DNA from: Xylaria sp. FL1777
Taxonomy: Eukaryota; Ascomycota; Sordariomycetes; Xylariales; Xylariaceae
Length of the DNA: 64,000 nucleotides
Direction of reading: 5' to 3'
NCBI GenBank assembly: GCA_022578965.1
Contig: MU400548.1
Coordinates: 284,500-348,499 of the forward strand
The position numbers and the translations under genes are program-made. Of the stretch, positions 10,140 through 22,600 are shown piece by piece; positions within the stretch are counted from its first letter, which is position 1; each line of letters opens with the position of its first letter. Under the pieces are notes generated by a model. That model had not been told where the DNA came from, did not search any database, and was given only the letters and a program-made list of their open reading frames with translations.

Positions 10140-10958
10140 TTACCCCTCTTTGCTAGCGTTTAAAACCCAGCCAACTCGCACAAGGGTATACAATGATATC
10201 AGCGGCGTAAGTGTAGATCCGACAACTATTGCTAAAATCACCTTGTAAATCTGAGGCGTATACGTATCGGGGAAATTCCAATCTCCACCGGGTGTCTTTG
10301 TGCCAACCGCCGTGAGCGCACCGATGCTCACGCCAAACGTAGGTGGAAAGAACACAAGAAACAGGAAGAGGGATCTGAGGACCTGTGACCAGATAAACCT
10401 GATCCACTGCCACCAACCCTTGACCAGATGCGGCATCTGGTCCTCCCTGTCAAGAAGAAAATACCATCGCCAGAACTTCCCCTTCGGCTGGCGAAGGAAG
10501 CCGATAGAATCCACCCACCCCCTGCGTAGGTCGTTGTTGACGATGAAAACCTGGGTGAGCCAAGTGACAATGCATTGAGCAAGTAGAGTGAAACTGCAGT
10601 CTGCCGCAAGGGCATTTGGAAAACTGAATAAATGTACGCCGGCAGCTTGGTTGTTATAGCTGCCTAAGGCTGAGTAAGTAGTGCATTCATAAAAGCGGAC
10701 AGAAGGAGAGCACGGACCGTAAGCTATGCCGAAGTTGATGCTAGCACCAAGGATGGCAGAAGTAATAGAATCAATGACGAACAACTTCACTTTTAGACGC
10801 GTTGTTAGATACTCGGCCGGTTTTCTGTAATTAGACCCATCGTTGTTGAATCGAGTGTCGTACTGAGCGCGAGACTCAATATCTGTGTTAAAACCTTCCT
10901 CGCTCTGTAGCGCTGGATTTAACGATTCTGTGACTACTATTTTTGTTGCCACCGTCAT
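10140..10958 (-). CDS. Four-TM fungal membrane protein (possibly DUF2456)
   Basis: Single open frame, 272 residues, with an ordinary ATGACGGTGGCA start. After a polar N-terminus (1-55) come four hydrophobic segments near 57-80, 116-141, 186-214 and 237-262. Between TM1 and TM2 is LFSFPNALAADCSFTL, and after TM2 comes DLRRGWVDSIGFLRQP followed by an aromatic FWRWYFLLD block. This arrangement (FSFPN before TM2, a basic D-L-x-x-G motif after it, RWYFLLD before TM3) recalls the uncharacterised fungal family DUF2456; that name is from memory and uncertain. It is probably an integral membrane protein with both ends in the cytosol. No catalytic motif is visible and the function is unknown. It is convergent with the cupin gene. 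Confidence 0.8.
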   Translation of the reverse strand: MTVATKIVVTESLNPALQSEEGFNTDIESRAQYDTRFNNDGSNYRKPAEYLTTRLKVKLFVIDSITSAILGASINFGIAYGPCSPSVRFYECTTYSALGSYNNQAAGVHLFSFPNALAADCSFTLLAQCIVTWLTQVFIVNNDLRRGWVDSIGFLRQPKGKFWRWYFLLDREDQMPHLVKGWWQWIRFIWSQVLRSLFLFLVFFPPTFGVSIGALTAVGTKTPGGDWNFPDTYTPQIYKVILAIVVGSTLTPLISLYTLVRVGWVLNASKEG

Positions 10959-12037
10959 GATGAATACCTATATGGGAGAGGTTGTTCGTTTGTGCTTTAG
11001 GTGTAAGAGTATAAAGGTGCTGACAGATTGCTGCTCGCGAAAAAGGATGAGAAGAACAGTTGGTTTAATGCTCGGCCAGGTGCTCGAATAAATGTAAATA
11101 CGAGTCAATGCTACATCGAAGACAGGGAGGCATAACTGTGCCCACAAGAAGTTTTTCTTTTGTTTTACATTCGTCTACGAAAGACATGATATAGGCAGAA
11201 GGAATGAAGGATGAACCAATGAACAGGAGGCTGGGAAATAGTAAGCTCAGGGATAACAGATCCATAAGAGGAATGATATTCATGCGCTACCGTATTCGCT
11301 CAAAGAAACAGGACTGTTGGTTTGGCAATATAGGTAAAGATCGTTGGATTAAGCAATGCCGTATAACAGACCCAATAAACCCTGAATGGCCACAGTTACG
11401 TTACGCTAATGCAGCCAAGCCGGCAGTTAAGGTTGCTGTCAGATTTACCACTGCGCCAAAAGATTAGCGGGACCAGTCAATTGTTGTTTGTTTCTGACAC
11501 ACCCCTGTGGCTATTGCTGTCGAATTTTGCAATAGAACAAGAGTCATGAATGTGAGCTAGTAGAACACCTGTGAAGAGATTACTTAGTTATACAAGCTAT
11601 GATGTTAAAACAAGTGGCTCAAAGTGTGTGGCATGTTACAACGTTACAACTGCAGTGTCATGTGGTGTTTACTTGGCAATACATGTACACTTTAATTATA
11701 AGCTAAGGAAATATGCATAAAGATGCCTGTGCAGACTCCGCCTTCATCCACACCATTGGGAGAGAATTCTGGACCCTTGTTACCCATGCAGACTCCGCCG
11801 TTACAATCACTTTGCAGGAGTAGATCTTGACCAAAGGAGCGGTTGCAAAGCAAAAGAGCGGTCGCAAATTTAAAGTCTAGGTCTTTAGCGGAGGTTAGTT
11901 ACGGTATGGTAACCAATAGCCCATGGCCCATGTGGCTAGGGATATGGCTACGCTACACCTCAATGTGGCTGGGCTAACCAGTACTGTCAGATATGTGGCT
12001 TCTAGGCAGCACAGGCCATAGTGTTATGAGATATAAG
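10959..12037. other. Intergenic, transition to the AT block
   Basis: No supported gene. The minus-strand gene's promoter should lie in the first few hundred bases. From about 11,650 the sequence holds the inverted copy of a short dispersed repeat, two copies of GCAGACTCCGCC (near 11,730 and 11,789), two related AGAGCGGTYGCAAA words (near 11,840-11,870) and then repeated ATGGCC/ATGTGGCT words up to 12,000. These look like decayed repetitive DNA at the edge of the AT block. Confidence 0.5.
11655..11700 (-). repeat. Dispersed short repeat, copy 2 (inverted)
   Basis: The reverse complement begins TATAATTAAAGTGTACATG and continues through TATTGCCAAGT and CCACATGACA. It matches 3404-3445 apart from a 6-bp insertion and a few substitutions. 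Confidence 0.5.
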
Positions 12038-12090
12038 TGTTAAATATAAGTGATAGCATGTAATATTAGGTTTATTAATTATATTAATTG
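12038..12090 (+). mobile_element. LTR fragment (family of the copia-like element)
   Basis: Starts TGTTAAATATAAGTGATAGC and matches the first 53 bp of the 195-bp LTR at 55,017, apart from a few C/T and G/A changes. It stops abruptly at 12,090. It lies exactly at the switch from normal to AT-rich composition, and its 5' TG end is well preserved. Confidence 0.8.
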
Positions 12091-12095
12091 TTTAT

Positions 12096-12190
12096 GTTAT
12101 AGCTAAAGGTTTTTTGCATTATAAAGTAATAAAAACAAAAAATTTTATAGCTAAAGGTTTTTTATATTATAAAGTAATAAAAAAGAAAAC
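12096..12190. repeat. Two-copy ~49-bp tandem repeat
   Basis: The unit beginning TTATAGCTAAAGGTTTTTT occurs near 12,096 and again near 12,145 with one or two transitions. A TAAAA-type microsatellite follows at about 12,206-12,240. Confidence 0.75.
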
Positions 12191-12429
12191 TTTATATTAA
12201 TGTTATAATAAATAAAATAAAATAAAATAATAAAATAAAAAATCTAAAAAAAAAAAAAACATAATAGTTTAATATAATTAGTTTTTTTAAAAAAGATTAA
12301 TTATATATTTTATAATTTTAAGCGTTTTAGTTAGCTATAAATAAACATATAAAGTTAAATTTTTAAAATAATTTAAAACATATAAATAATTTAAAAGTTT
12401 AAAAAGTAAAAATATAATATATAATAAAA

Positions 12430-12665
12430 AAAAACAATATTAGTTTTAAATAAAGTATAAGTTTTAAAAATTAATATAACTAGGATTTTTAATATAGCTT
12501 TTATATTTTTAAAGCAAAAAAAACAATATTAGTTTTAAATAAAACATAAGTTTTAATAATTAATATAACTAAAATTTTTATTATAACTTATAAATTTTTA
12601 AAATAAAAAACATAGCATTAGTTTTAAATAAAACATAAGCTTTAATAATTAAACATTTAATATTA
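12430..12665 (+). repeat. ~88-bp tandem repeats, about 2.7 copies
   Basis: A unit containing ATTAGTTTTAAATAAA and then ATTAATATAACTAAAATTTT recurs at about 12,434, 12,523 and 12,610 (spacing about 88 bp). A further dispersed copy of the same unit, in the same orientation, is found at 13,725-13,830, on the other side of the foldback element. Confidence 0.75.
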
Positions 12666-12684
12666 AAACATAAAACTATAAGGG

Positions 12685-13114
12685 AATTAATATAAACACA
12701 TGAAAAATTAATACAAATATATAATGCTTACAGGCACATGACGAATAACTTTCTAACCACCGGTTGCACCGCAACATGAAACATATTCTTTGGAAGCTAA
12801 TTGCGAAGGGATTCCAGAAATGCAAACGGTTTGTTCGTACGACTAACGGTCGCGGAGATATTTACAGTTAAAGAAAATATGCTAATAAACCGAAAAGTAA
12901 CCTTCTGTATAAGCATAGAACATGAATATCTCTGCGACCGTAAGTCGTACGAACAAACCGTTTGCATTTCTGGATTCCTCTCGCAATTAGCTTTTCAATA
13001 ACTCCGGTTGCATTGCGGTGCAATAAGTAGTTATAAAGTTATTTAAAAAACAAGCCCATTATATGTTTGTAAGGCTATATGTTTATATTAATTTCTCATG
13101 TATTTGTATTAATT
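12685..13114. mobile_element. 430-bp foldback (MITE-like) element, GC-retaining
   Basis: The left arm (12,685-12,862) and right arm (12,925-13,114) are inverted copies around a 62-bp loop. The inner 55 bp of the arms, containing AATGCAAACGGTTTGTTCGT, are nearly identical; the outer parts are AT-rich and more diverged, with small indels. CpG-containing words (GGTCGCGGAG, TCGTACGA) survive although the surroundings have almost none, so it is younger than, or escaped, the RIP that hit its neighbours. No transposase fits in this length, so it would be non-autonomous. An open frame at 12,801-13,001 is a by-product of the hairpin. Confidence 0.85.
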
Positions 13115-13847
13115 CTTAACTATAAATATATTATATTAAATACTTTTGTTTTATTAAATTCTTTTAATAATAATAAAAGTAATAGCTTAAATAATAACAT
13201 TAAAACTTTTAATAAATATTTTATTATAAAAAAAGTTAAAATTATAATTATAATATTAATGTTTTAAAAAATTAATAAAAATATTATTAGTATTTTTATT
13301 ATTATAATAGCTTTTTAAACTATAAATGCTTTTATTTTTAATAATAATATAAATATTTTAATTATATTATTTATTGTTTTTTAATAAAATATTTAATTAT
13401 AAAGCTTAAATAAATATTATTTATAATATATAATATTATATTTAAATTATTAAACTTGCTATTAATTTAATATTTATAAAAAAAAAGTTTAAAACTAATA
13501 TAAATTTTTTTTTTAGTTTTATAAATAATTATAGCTTTAATAAAAAAAACTATTTTAATAATAAAAAAATTTAATGTTTTATTTTATTTAAAACATTTTT
13601 GCTTAATTTATTTTTAACATTTATTTTAAATTTTATTTTATAGCTTTAGTTTTTAATTTTATTAATATATTTATAAATATATTTATAAATGTTTAATAAT
13701 AAAAACAAAAATTACTATAATTAAAATTTTTATTATAGCTTATATATTTTTAAAGTAAAAAAAACAGCATTAGTTTTAAATAAAACGTAAATTTTAATAA
13801 TTAATATAATTAAAATTTTTATTATAGCTTTTATAATAACTTATATA
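13115..13847. other. AT-rich, unassigned
   Basis: Almost pure A+T with scattered AGCTTT words. It contains one further copy of the 88-bp unit at 13,725-13,830. Nothing else is recognisable; a frame at 13,079-13,267 is low-complexity. Confidence 0.5.
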
Positions 13848-14150
13848 TTAAAGTAAAATAAAGTGGCTAAATAAACTAACTAGCTAGTTAAAGTAAGTTT
13901 AAGCTAAATTATATAGTAAAAATAAAAGTATAAGTATTGCGCTAAATTTTGAAGTATAGATTTAATTATTATGCTTAATATTATAAAAATTAGCTATAGT
14001 TGCTTTATTTATATTATTAGATAGCTTTTTAATTAATTGTTTTATTTCTTAATTTATATATAGCTTAATTGCTTAAATGCATAAATTATAACTTATTTTT
14101 TTGTAATTAAAGTAATATAATAAATCTTGCGTAATTATACTGCTTTATTT
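13848..14150 (+). mobile_element. TI-element terminus A (lone)
   Basis: 303 bp, same family as the termini at 51,213-51,516 (same strand) and at 26,045, 48,449 and 61,461 (opposite strand). It starts ATTAAAGTAAAATAAAG and ends CTGCTTTATTT. No TI internal sequence lies to its left, so this copy has lost its body. Its outer edge abuts the 12.2-kb arm. Confidence 0.85.
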
Positions 14151-17100
14151 TATTAGTATTCTTAATAAAGCTAATTCTTTATTTACTATAAATAATACTA
14201 TAAAACTAATAAAATAAGCAATTTATTATTGCTAATTTATATGTTTAATTTATTTATGTATTAATTGCTATAATTTCTATAAATAAAATATAATATATTA
14301 TATTTAACTGTTTTAGCTAATAATAAACAAAGCTTATTTAATATAAGTAGTTTAATTATAATTAGTAATAAACGTTTAAATTAATAGCTTTTAATTATTA
14401 AGGCTTAAAACAAATATATAAAAATGTTAAACTGTTTTTTTTAGTTTAGTTTATAAAGTGCTTTTATTTTTTTTAGCAAAACAATAATTAAATGTTAAAA
14501 TGTTAGTATAATCTTTAAAATAGCGCAGTTAAAAAACTATTTGTTAAAAACTCTTAAGGAGCTAAAAAAAGGAAATTTTTGCTAAAAAGCTAATGCTTTA
14601 TAAAAAAAAAAGCATAATTGTTTTTATATAAGCAAAAAAAAACAAAAAACAGGTTTAAAAAAAAGTAAAAGTTACTAAAACTTTTAAAAATTATAATATA
14701 AGCAAATTTAACGCTTATTTATATTAAATAAGTTTAAATTTACATATTAATATATAAAGCTATTAATAATTAAAAATATATTTTATTTTTTAAGCTAATA
14801 TAATTTTTTATTAAAAAATAAAAAGTAAAGTTTTTTAAATATAAGCTAATTATTATTTAAAAACTTTGCATAAAATATAGCTATTGCTTTTTTATAGCAT
14901 TTATTATTAAATAAAAAAACTTTAAAAAAAAAAAAAAAGCATGCTACTTTTATAAGTAAAAAGCTATAAAAAAATAAAGCTTGCTTAATAAAACTTATAT
15001 AAAACAAAGCAAGCTAAACTAAAAAACAAAAAAACTAAATATTATAAAGTATATAAAAAAATAAAAGCATATAAAAAATAAAAATATAAAAGCATTTAAA
15101 AAAAAACTTAAAAAGCTATAAAAAATAAGCTAGTAATTTTTATAAATATAAACAAAAAAAATTATTAAGTTTTTTAAAAAAAAAGTTTAAAAAAACAGCA
15201 TAAAAAAACCTAAATATTTAAAATATTTAAAAACTTTTAATATTTTATACTTTTTTTTTTTTTAAATTTATATTTTTATTTAGTTTATTTTTATTATTTT
15301 TTATAGCTTATTTTTTTTGTTATTTTTATATAAACTTTACTTTAATTTATTATATAGCTTAAAAATTTAAAAACTATAGCTTAGTTAAATAATTTAGCTA
15401 TAAAAAATCGTTAGATTTTTTTACTTTAATATATAAAAAACATTAAAACTATTTATAAACAAAAAAAATAAAAATAACTAGCTTATTATTTTTAAAAAAT
15501 ATTAAAGCAACTTTATTTAACTTAAGTTATTTTAATAATAAATATAATGTTAAAATTAAGTTATTATTTATGTTTTTTAACTTAAAGTTAAATTAGCATT
15601 TATTATTTAATAAATTAAAAGTAAATAAATAGCTAAATAATTTAAATGCTTTTTTTTATATAAAGCGCTTTAAAAATATTAATAAAATTAAATAAGTCTT
15701 TGTTTATTATAATACTTTTTAAACAAAAAAAATAATAAAAATAATACTAAAAGATTGTTTGTTATAAATTAAAGCTTATAAACTATTTAAACAAAAATTT
15801 AAGCTTTAAAACTTTAAATAAAATAAGTTTATTATTATTATATTATAAAATTTTAAAGTTTGCTTAAAAGCTATATATTTTATTAATTTTAAAACTTACT
15901 TTTTTTAGCATTAAATATATACTAAAAATATTAAAGCTTAAAAAAATTATTACTTTAATTTTTAATTTATTTAAAGTTTGCTTAAAAAGCTAAATTAAAA
16001 TATTATTAATAAAATAATAAAGTTTTTTAAAAAGTTATATAATAACTTAAATAAAATGTTTTATAAAAACTTTTATAAAATATTAAATAACTAAATTAAT
16101 AAAAAATTTAAGCTAAATTTTTACTTTAAAAAAACAAAAAAAGCACATAAAGCATAAAAAAAAGTTAATTATTTATATAATTATAATTTTAATAAGCTTT
16201 TATATATTGTTATTAATATTATTAAACTAATTATTAATATAATTATATTAGCTATTAAAATAATTATTATTAAAAAATAGCAAATAAAATTAGCTTAATA
16301 CTTTGTTTATAACTAAAATATAAATAATATTACTAAATAAATATAATAACTAAAGTTAAAACAAAAAAATGTAGCAATTATAAAAAAAAAACTAAAGGAA
16401 ATATTAAAAAAACTATAAAATTAATATATTTAGCTAATTAATTAAAAACTATAAGCATTATAATATTATAAAATTAATATAAACTTATTAAAAAAGTAAA
16501 TATTTAGTATTAATATTATAACTTTTAAATATTTATAAAAAAGTAAATATAACTTTAAAAAATAAAAACAAAACAAATAATTATTTAATTTTTTATAACA
16601 AGTAAAATTAAACAATTTTTATTTAGTAAAAAAAACTATTTATTAAAAATATAGCATAAATAATTATTATGTTTATAAATGTAGCTTTACTTATAAATTA
16701 AAAAAAAAAAATATTATATATTAAAACTTTAAATAATGCTTAAAAGAGCTAAAATTTCTTGCAAGCTTTAAATATATAAAAGTTCTTTTTAAAATTATAA
16801 AAATTAGCAAAAATAAAAAAAAAATTTTAAATGTTATAATAAAATAAATATATAACTTTGTTTTAAGTAATAATAAGCTACTTAAGTAAAAAGCTTATTA
16901 TTAATTATAAAAAAAAGATTTTATTTTAAATAATAAAAATTTAAATGCTAAAATAAAAAGCAAACAAAAAAGTTAAAAAGAAAAAAAACTTTACTAGCTA
17001 AATAATAAGCAGCTAAACTAATTTTTAAATAAAAAGTTTAATAATTAAACTAGTATGCTTTATAAAATAAAACTAATAAAAGCTTGTAATATTAAAAAAA

Positions 17101-20100
17101 ACAACTTAATAAATAGCAAACTAAATAATAGCTTTATTATAACTAATTAAAATTTTATATAAAGTACTTTTTATAATATAAACAATATTAAAGTTTTATA
17201 AAGCTATATATTAAGCAAAAAAATTAGCATAAATATATTTTAAGCTAATTATTATAAGCTTTTATTTAAAAAAGCTATTTTTTACTAAACAAAAAATAAA
17301 AAAAAACCTAAAAAATAAAAAAAAAAGCCTTTTATAAATTAAACAATCAAAAAAATTTATTTAAATAATAATAAGTTTTTTATTTAGCTTAATACTAAAA
17401 ATACATAAATAAACAATAATTTTTATAAACAAAGTACTTTACTAAAACTAAAGAACTTTAATTATTAAAAGCTTTAAAAAATCTAAAAAGCAAAACTTAT
17501 AAAAAAAAGCTTAAAATTTAAAAAAATATAAGCTAAAAAGTTTAAAGATTTTTTAAACAAAAAAACAAATATTACTTTTAAAAATTTTATACTAAAAGTT
17601 TTAAAGTACTTTAATATTTTTATTTAAATAATTATTTAAACAAAAGCTAAATTATATTTTAAAGCAACAAAAGTACTTAAGCTAATGCTAAAAATAATAT
17701 TATTACTTTTAAATAACTTTAGCAAAGGTTTAAGTTAGCAAATTAAACTAAATATGCTATAATTTATTTTAAAAAAAAAAAGCAACAAATTAAAATATAA
17801 AGCTTAACTAAAGATTTTATTATAAGAAATTTTAACTTAAATAAACATAAAAAATGCTTTTTTTTATAAAAGCATAAACTTTTTAAAAAATAACATAAAA
17901 TTTTAATAGCTAATAATTAAAAAAGCATAAAAAAGTTTTTAACTAATATTATAATTAGCTAGTTAATTTAATAAATATAAATTACTAAATAATATTTATA
18001 AAACTAGCTTTTTATTAAATTATTTAGTAGTACAAATAAATAAAAAAATAAAATATAATAGTTTTATTATGTATATTTATATGCTTTAATTTAGCTTTAT
18101 AACTGCTTTTTTAAAAAAATAATACTATAAAATAATAAAGGTTTTTTGCGATTAAAACTAATAAAATAATTAAGTAATATTATTTTTTGCTTATATTGCT
18201 TTAGATTTTTAAACGTTAAAAAATAAACTAAAGTTTAATAAAATATTTTTTAAGATTTTAAACTAATATAATACTATATATTTATTATTTAAAAATAACC
18301 TAAAAAAGCAAAAATTACTAATTGTTATATTTATGCTGCTTTTAAAAAAAGTAATATTTTTAATTAAACTTTAATTTAGTGCTAATTTTATAATAATAGC
18401 ACTAAAAAAAAAAAAAAGCTTAAAAAGCTAATATAATTAATATTAATAGTTTTAAAAAGCATTAATTAAATTTTTAACCTTTTTAAAATAAAAATATATA
18501 AAAAGCATAATAATTAAGCTAGCAGTAATAACTTAAATTTATTTAAAAAAATATTAAAGTATAAATTTTATAATAAAAAAAACTTAAATTTAATAAATTA
18601 TTTTAACTAAAAATATTTAAGCTTTTTAAATTTATGCTTTATATTAGCTTTACTATTAAAATTATAAAGTATTTTAGCTATATTTTTAAGCATTATAAAG
18701 CTAAAAAAATATATATAGCTTTATTTAAAACTTACTATAAAAATAAAAAACAAAATTTATAAAAGAAATATTATTAAAATTATTAATTTTAAAACGTAAT
18801 TTAATATTATTATAAACTTATTTATTAATAAAAATAGCTTTACTACTAAAAATATAAATATAACTTAAAAAAGATTTAATTAAACTAATAATTTTATTAA
18901 ATATATAAAATGCTTAAAAACTACTATTTAAATAAATAAAAAATTATTACTTTTTTTATTATATATAGTTAGCAAAAAATAAGCTATTTATTTTTTATTG
19001 CTAAAAATAAACTTTATTATAAAGTTTTAAATAAGTTTATATTTTTAAAGCTTTTATATAATAGCTAGTATAATATTTAAAATAAGCTAAATTATTATAT
19101 TAGTAATAAACTATATTAAAAGTTTAAATTTAAAACTTTAAAGTTATTAATAATTAAAAAACTAATATATATTTGCTAAACTTTTAACTTAATAAATAAG
19201 CTATATAAAGCATAAAAATGCTAAATTTTAAATAAAAAATCTAATAATTAGCAAAAAAAAATAAAAGTAAAATTAAAAAAACATAGTTTAAAAAAATGTA
19301 CAAATATAAACTTTTAAAAAAACTAAAACTTATATAATAATATAACATTAGCAGCTTTTTTAATTTCTTTAGTATAAAATATTAAACTTTTTAAAAACTT
19401 AAAAATATAAAACAATAAAAAAGTTCGCGCTATTTTTAATAATAATTAATTATTTAAAATACTTTTAATTGCAATAAAAAAAGCGCTAAAGCAAAAAAAC
19501 ACTAAAAAATTAATAATTATAAAAATTAAAAATTTTACATATAAAATAAAAAGCAAAAATAACTTAATTATAACTTTAACTTAAGTATTATTAACTTTTT
19601 AAGCTTTAAAAACTAACAAATTAATAAAAAATAAAACAATAATTTTAAATATAATATATAAAACAAAAAATAAAAAGATTTATTTTAAAAATAATATGCT
19701 ATTTAATAATATTATTTTACTTAAATTTTATAAATAAAAAAAGCAAGCTTTAAAAAAAGCAAGCTATTATTTAAAAAATCTTATGTTATTTTAATAAAAT
19801 AACATTTATTAAAATATATATTTATGTTTTAGTATTACTTTTAAAAATATTTAACTAATTATTAAATAACTAGCTATTTTTTTAGAAAAGCTTTATATAA
19901 CTAACTTTATTTAGCAAAAAGCAGTATTACTAACTAAAATATAATATTGCGAAAAAATAGCACTTTTTTAAAACTTTTCTAAAATAAAAAGAATATATAA
20001 TAAAATCTTTTCTTTTTATAAAATTAAAATAGTTTTTTATAAAGCATAGCAAATTTGCAGTATTTTAATTTTTAAGCTTTTAAAAAATATTATTATAAAG

Positions 20101-22429
20101 GTTTTAAAGATTTAACTTAAACATAGCATTTTTAAAAAAGCTTATAGTTCGTATTATAACGCTTAGTTCTTAATATAAAAAAAAAATAAAAAAGTTTAAT
20201 TAATTAATTTAGCTATAAAAATAAACGCAATTATTATATATAATATTAATTTTTTTTAAAGCTATAATAAGTTTTCTAAAAAGTTTGCAATATATAAAAT
20301 AATTTTTATAGTTAATTTATTTTTAAAATATAATTAAATATTACTTTTTATTTTTAGCTAAGCAATAATTGCTTTTTTTATATTAATAAGCTTTTTTTAA
20401 ATAATTACTTTTTTATAAAAAGCAACAAATTTAATAGCTTAATTTCTAAAAGTGCTATTAAAAGTTTTATATAATATATTATTAATAAAATATAAACTTT
20501 TTTTTAATAATATAATAATTAAAAAATTTATTATTAAGTATAATAATTATAAAGTTGCTTTAAATATTAAGTAATTTATACTAAAACATTTTAAGAATTT
20601 TAATATTATGCTGCTTAATTTTAAGTTAGCTAAAATTATAGCTAATATATTTAAAAGCAAATAAACAAAACAAACAACTAAAATAATTAATTATATATAT
20701 AGCACTAATAGTAAAAGCTTAGTAAAAGCAAAAGTAATAAAAATTCTTAAGTAAAAAACTTGCAAAAATATTACAGAAATATAGTTTTTTTTAAAAATAA
20801 TAATATATTATTAAATATAAATATAAAGGTATATTATAATTGCAAAACTATTAATAGTTTTATTATGGAAAAATAAGCTGTTTTGCTTTAAAAAACCGTA
20901 AAAAAAAGCCATAAAAAAGCTTTAAAAAGCTATTATAATAGCTTTTATTTTTATTACTTTTAATTATATAAAAGAACTTATTTAATTAAAAGTTAATGCT
21001 TTTAAAACTAGCTAAAGCGCTATTTTATACTAAAAGGTTAATAAAGTTATTAAATTAGCAAAATATAAGTTTAAAACATAAAAAAGCCTTAAAAAAAATA
21101 TAATGCTATAAAATTAAAAAGGCTTACTATTATTAAAACCTTTTAAAAGTTATATAACTATTTCTATAAAATTACGTTTTATTTAAAAATTAATACAAAA
21201 GTTTTTATAGCTTAGCTAAACAATAAATTTTTAGTATTATTAAATGCTTAATTAACAAAATAAATAGCTTATATAAAAACTTTTGATTTTATATTTTATT
21301 ATATGCTAAAAAAAAAACATATAGTTATTAATAAGCTTTTTAAAAAACTTTTTAAACTATTAAATAAATTAAATAATTATTAAAAAGAAAATATAAAAGA
21401 TTTTATTGATTTTTAATTATATATAATAGCTATTACTATTATATATAAGAAATTAGGCAATTAATTAATTAAAAGCTTAGTATATTAAAAAATAAAACCT
21501 TTGTTATATTTAAAAAAAAATTAAAGCAAAAAAAGCAAGCAAATTGCTAAGTATTTTATTTTTAAGCAAGTTTTAAAAAAACTTATAACAAAGAAAAAGC
21601 AAAGTTACTTTAAAAAAAAAGCCCTTAAATTTTTTGTTAATAAGTTTATTTTTTAAAAAAAAGCAAAGTTTAAAAAAATGCTAAAAAAGATTATTAATAA
21701 TAAAAAAACCTAAAAAGCTTTTATTAAAAAAAACCATAAAAAAATAACATATAAAAGCTAAATATTTATAACTTAATAAATAACTTAAAAATATTACTAA
21801 AAAGGCTTTTATTAAAATATTTATGTTATAATTACTAGTTGCTTTAATTGTTAAAAATCTATTAATAATAAAAGAACTAAAAAACATTATTTTAATTACT
21901 TTTTAGATTTTTTAGTTTTTTAAGTTATAAATATATAAACTATATTATTAAGCAATAGATTTAAAGTTATTATAAAAGCAAAATGCAAAATAACAACTTA
22001 TTTAAAAACTAAACTTTTAAAACATGTAGATTTTTTAAAAATACTTAAATTTATTAAAAAAAAAATTATATTTTAATATAAAGTTCTTATAAAAATTAAG
22101 TATAACAATAGTTCTAAATTCAAAAAAAAAATAAAAAATGTAATAAATATTTTAAGCTATAAAATGAACTATAGTTTAGTTTATTATTTTTAAGCTTAAA
22201 GCTTTATTAAAAAAAGCTATAAGCTAATAAAAAAAAGCTTTATATAAGTAATAAATAAAACCGGAAAAAATTAGCTAAAATATTTAAACTTAGTAATATA
22301 AACAAATTGCACTTTTATATATTATTATAGCTATAGCTTATATAAACTAATATATAAAAAAATATTAATTTTGCTAGTAAAAAATATAATATTAACATAA
22401 AAAATAATTAAGTAGCAAAATGTTGCTTT

Positions 22430-22600
22430 TTATAAAGATTTTATTAAAGCTAAAATTAAGCAGCTAAAACGCTACAACTAAGATATTATAAAGGTTAAAG
22501 CAATTATAACTAAGAAAAAAAGATTAGCTATAAAAGCTAAATTTCAGAAAAACGCTTATAAAATTAAATAATTATTTAAAAAAAGCTTTTTTGTTTTTTT
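22430..22600 (+). pseudogene. Decayed coding trace in left arm
   Basis: About 55 codons in one frame are nearly stop-free and begin around FYKDFIKAKIKQLKRYN, with one TAA where a Gln, Trp or Arg codon probably stood. Many Lys codons (AAA) probably derive from Glu (GAA) by G-to-A change. A similarly lysine-rich trace lies near 21,970-22,080. The family is not recognised. It suggests the 12.2-kb arm once encoded protein on this strand. Confidence 0.35.

Noticed and set aside
11204..11467. 87-codon plus-strand frame
   Set aside because: No domain or splice support, and it sits in repetitive-looking DNA at the edge of the AT block.
1..12037. tRNA or rRNA genes
   Set aside because: No A-box/B-box pair with a cloverleaf-compatible layout was seen by eye in the normal-composition segment.
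12801..13001. 66-codon plus-strand frame
   Set aside because: It spans the two arms and loop of the foldback element and is explained by the hairpin.
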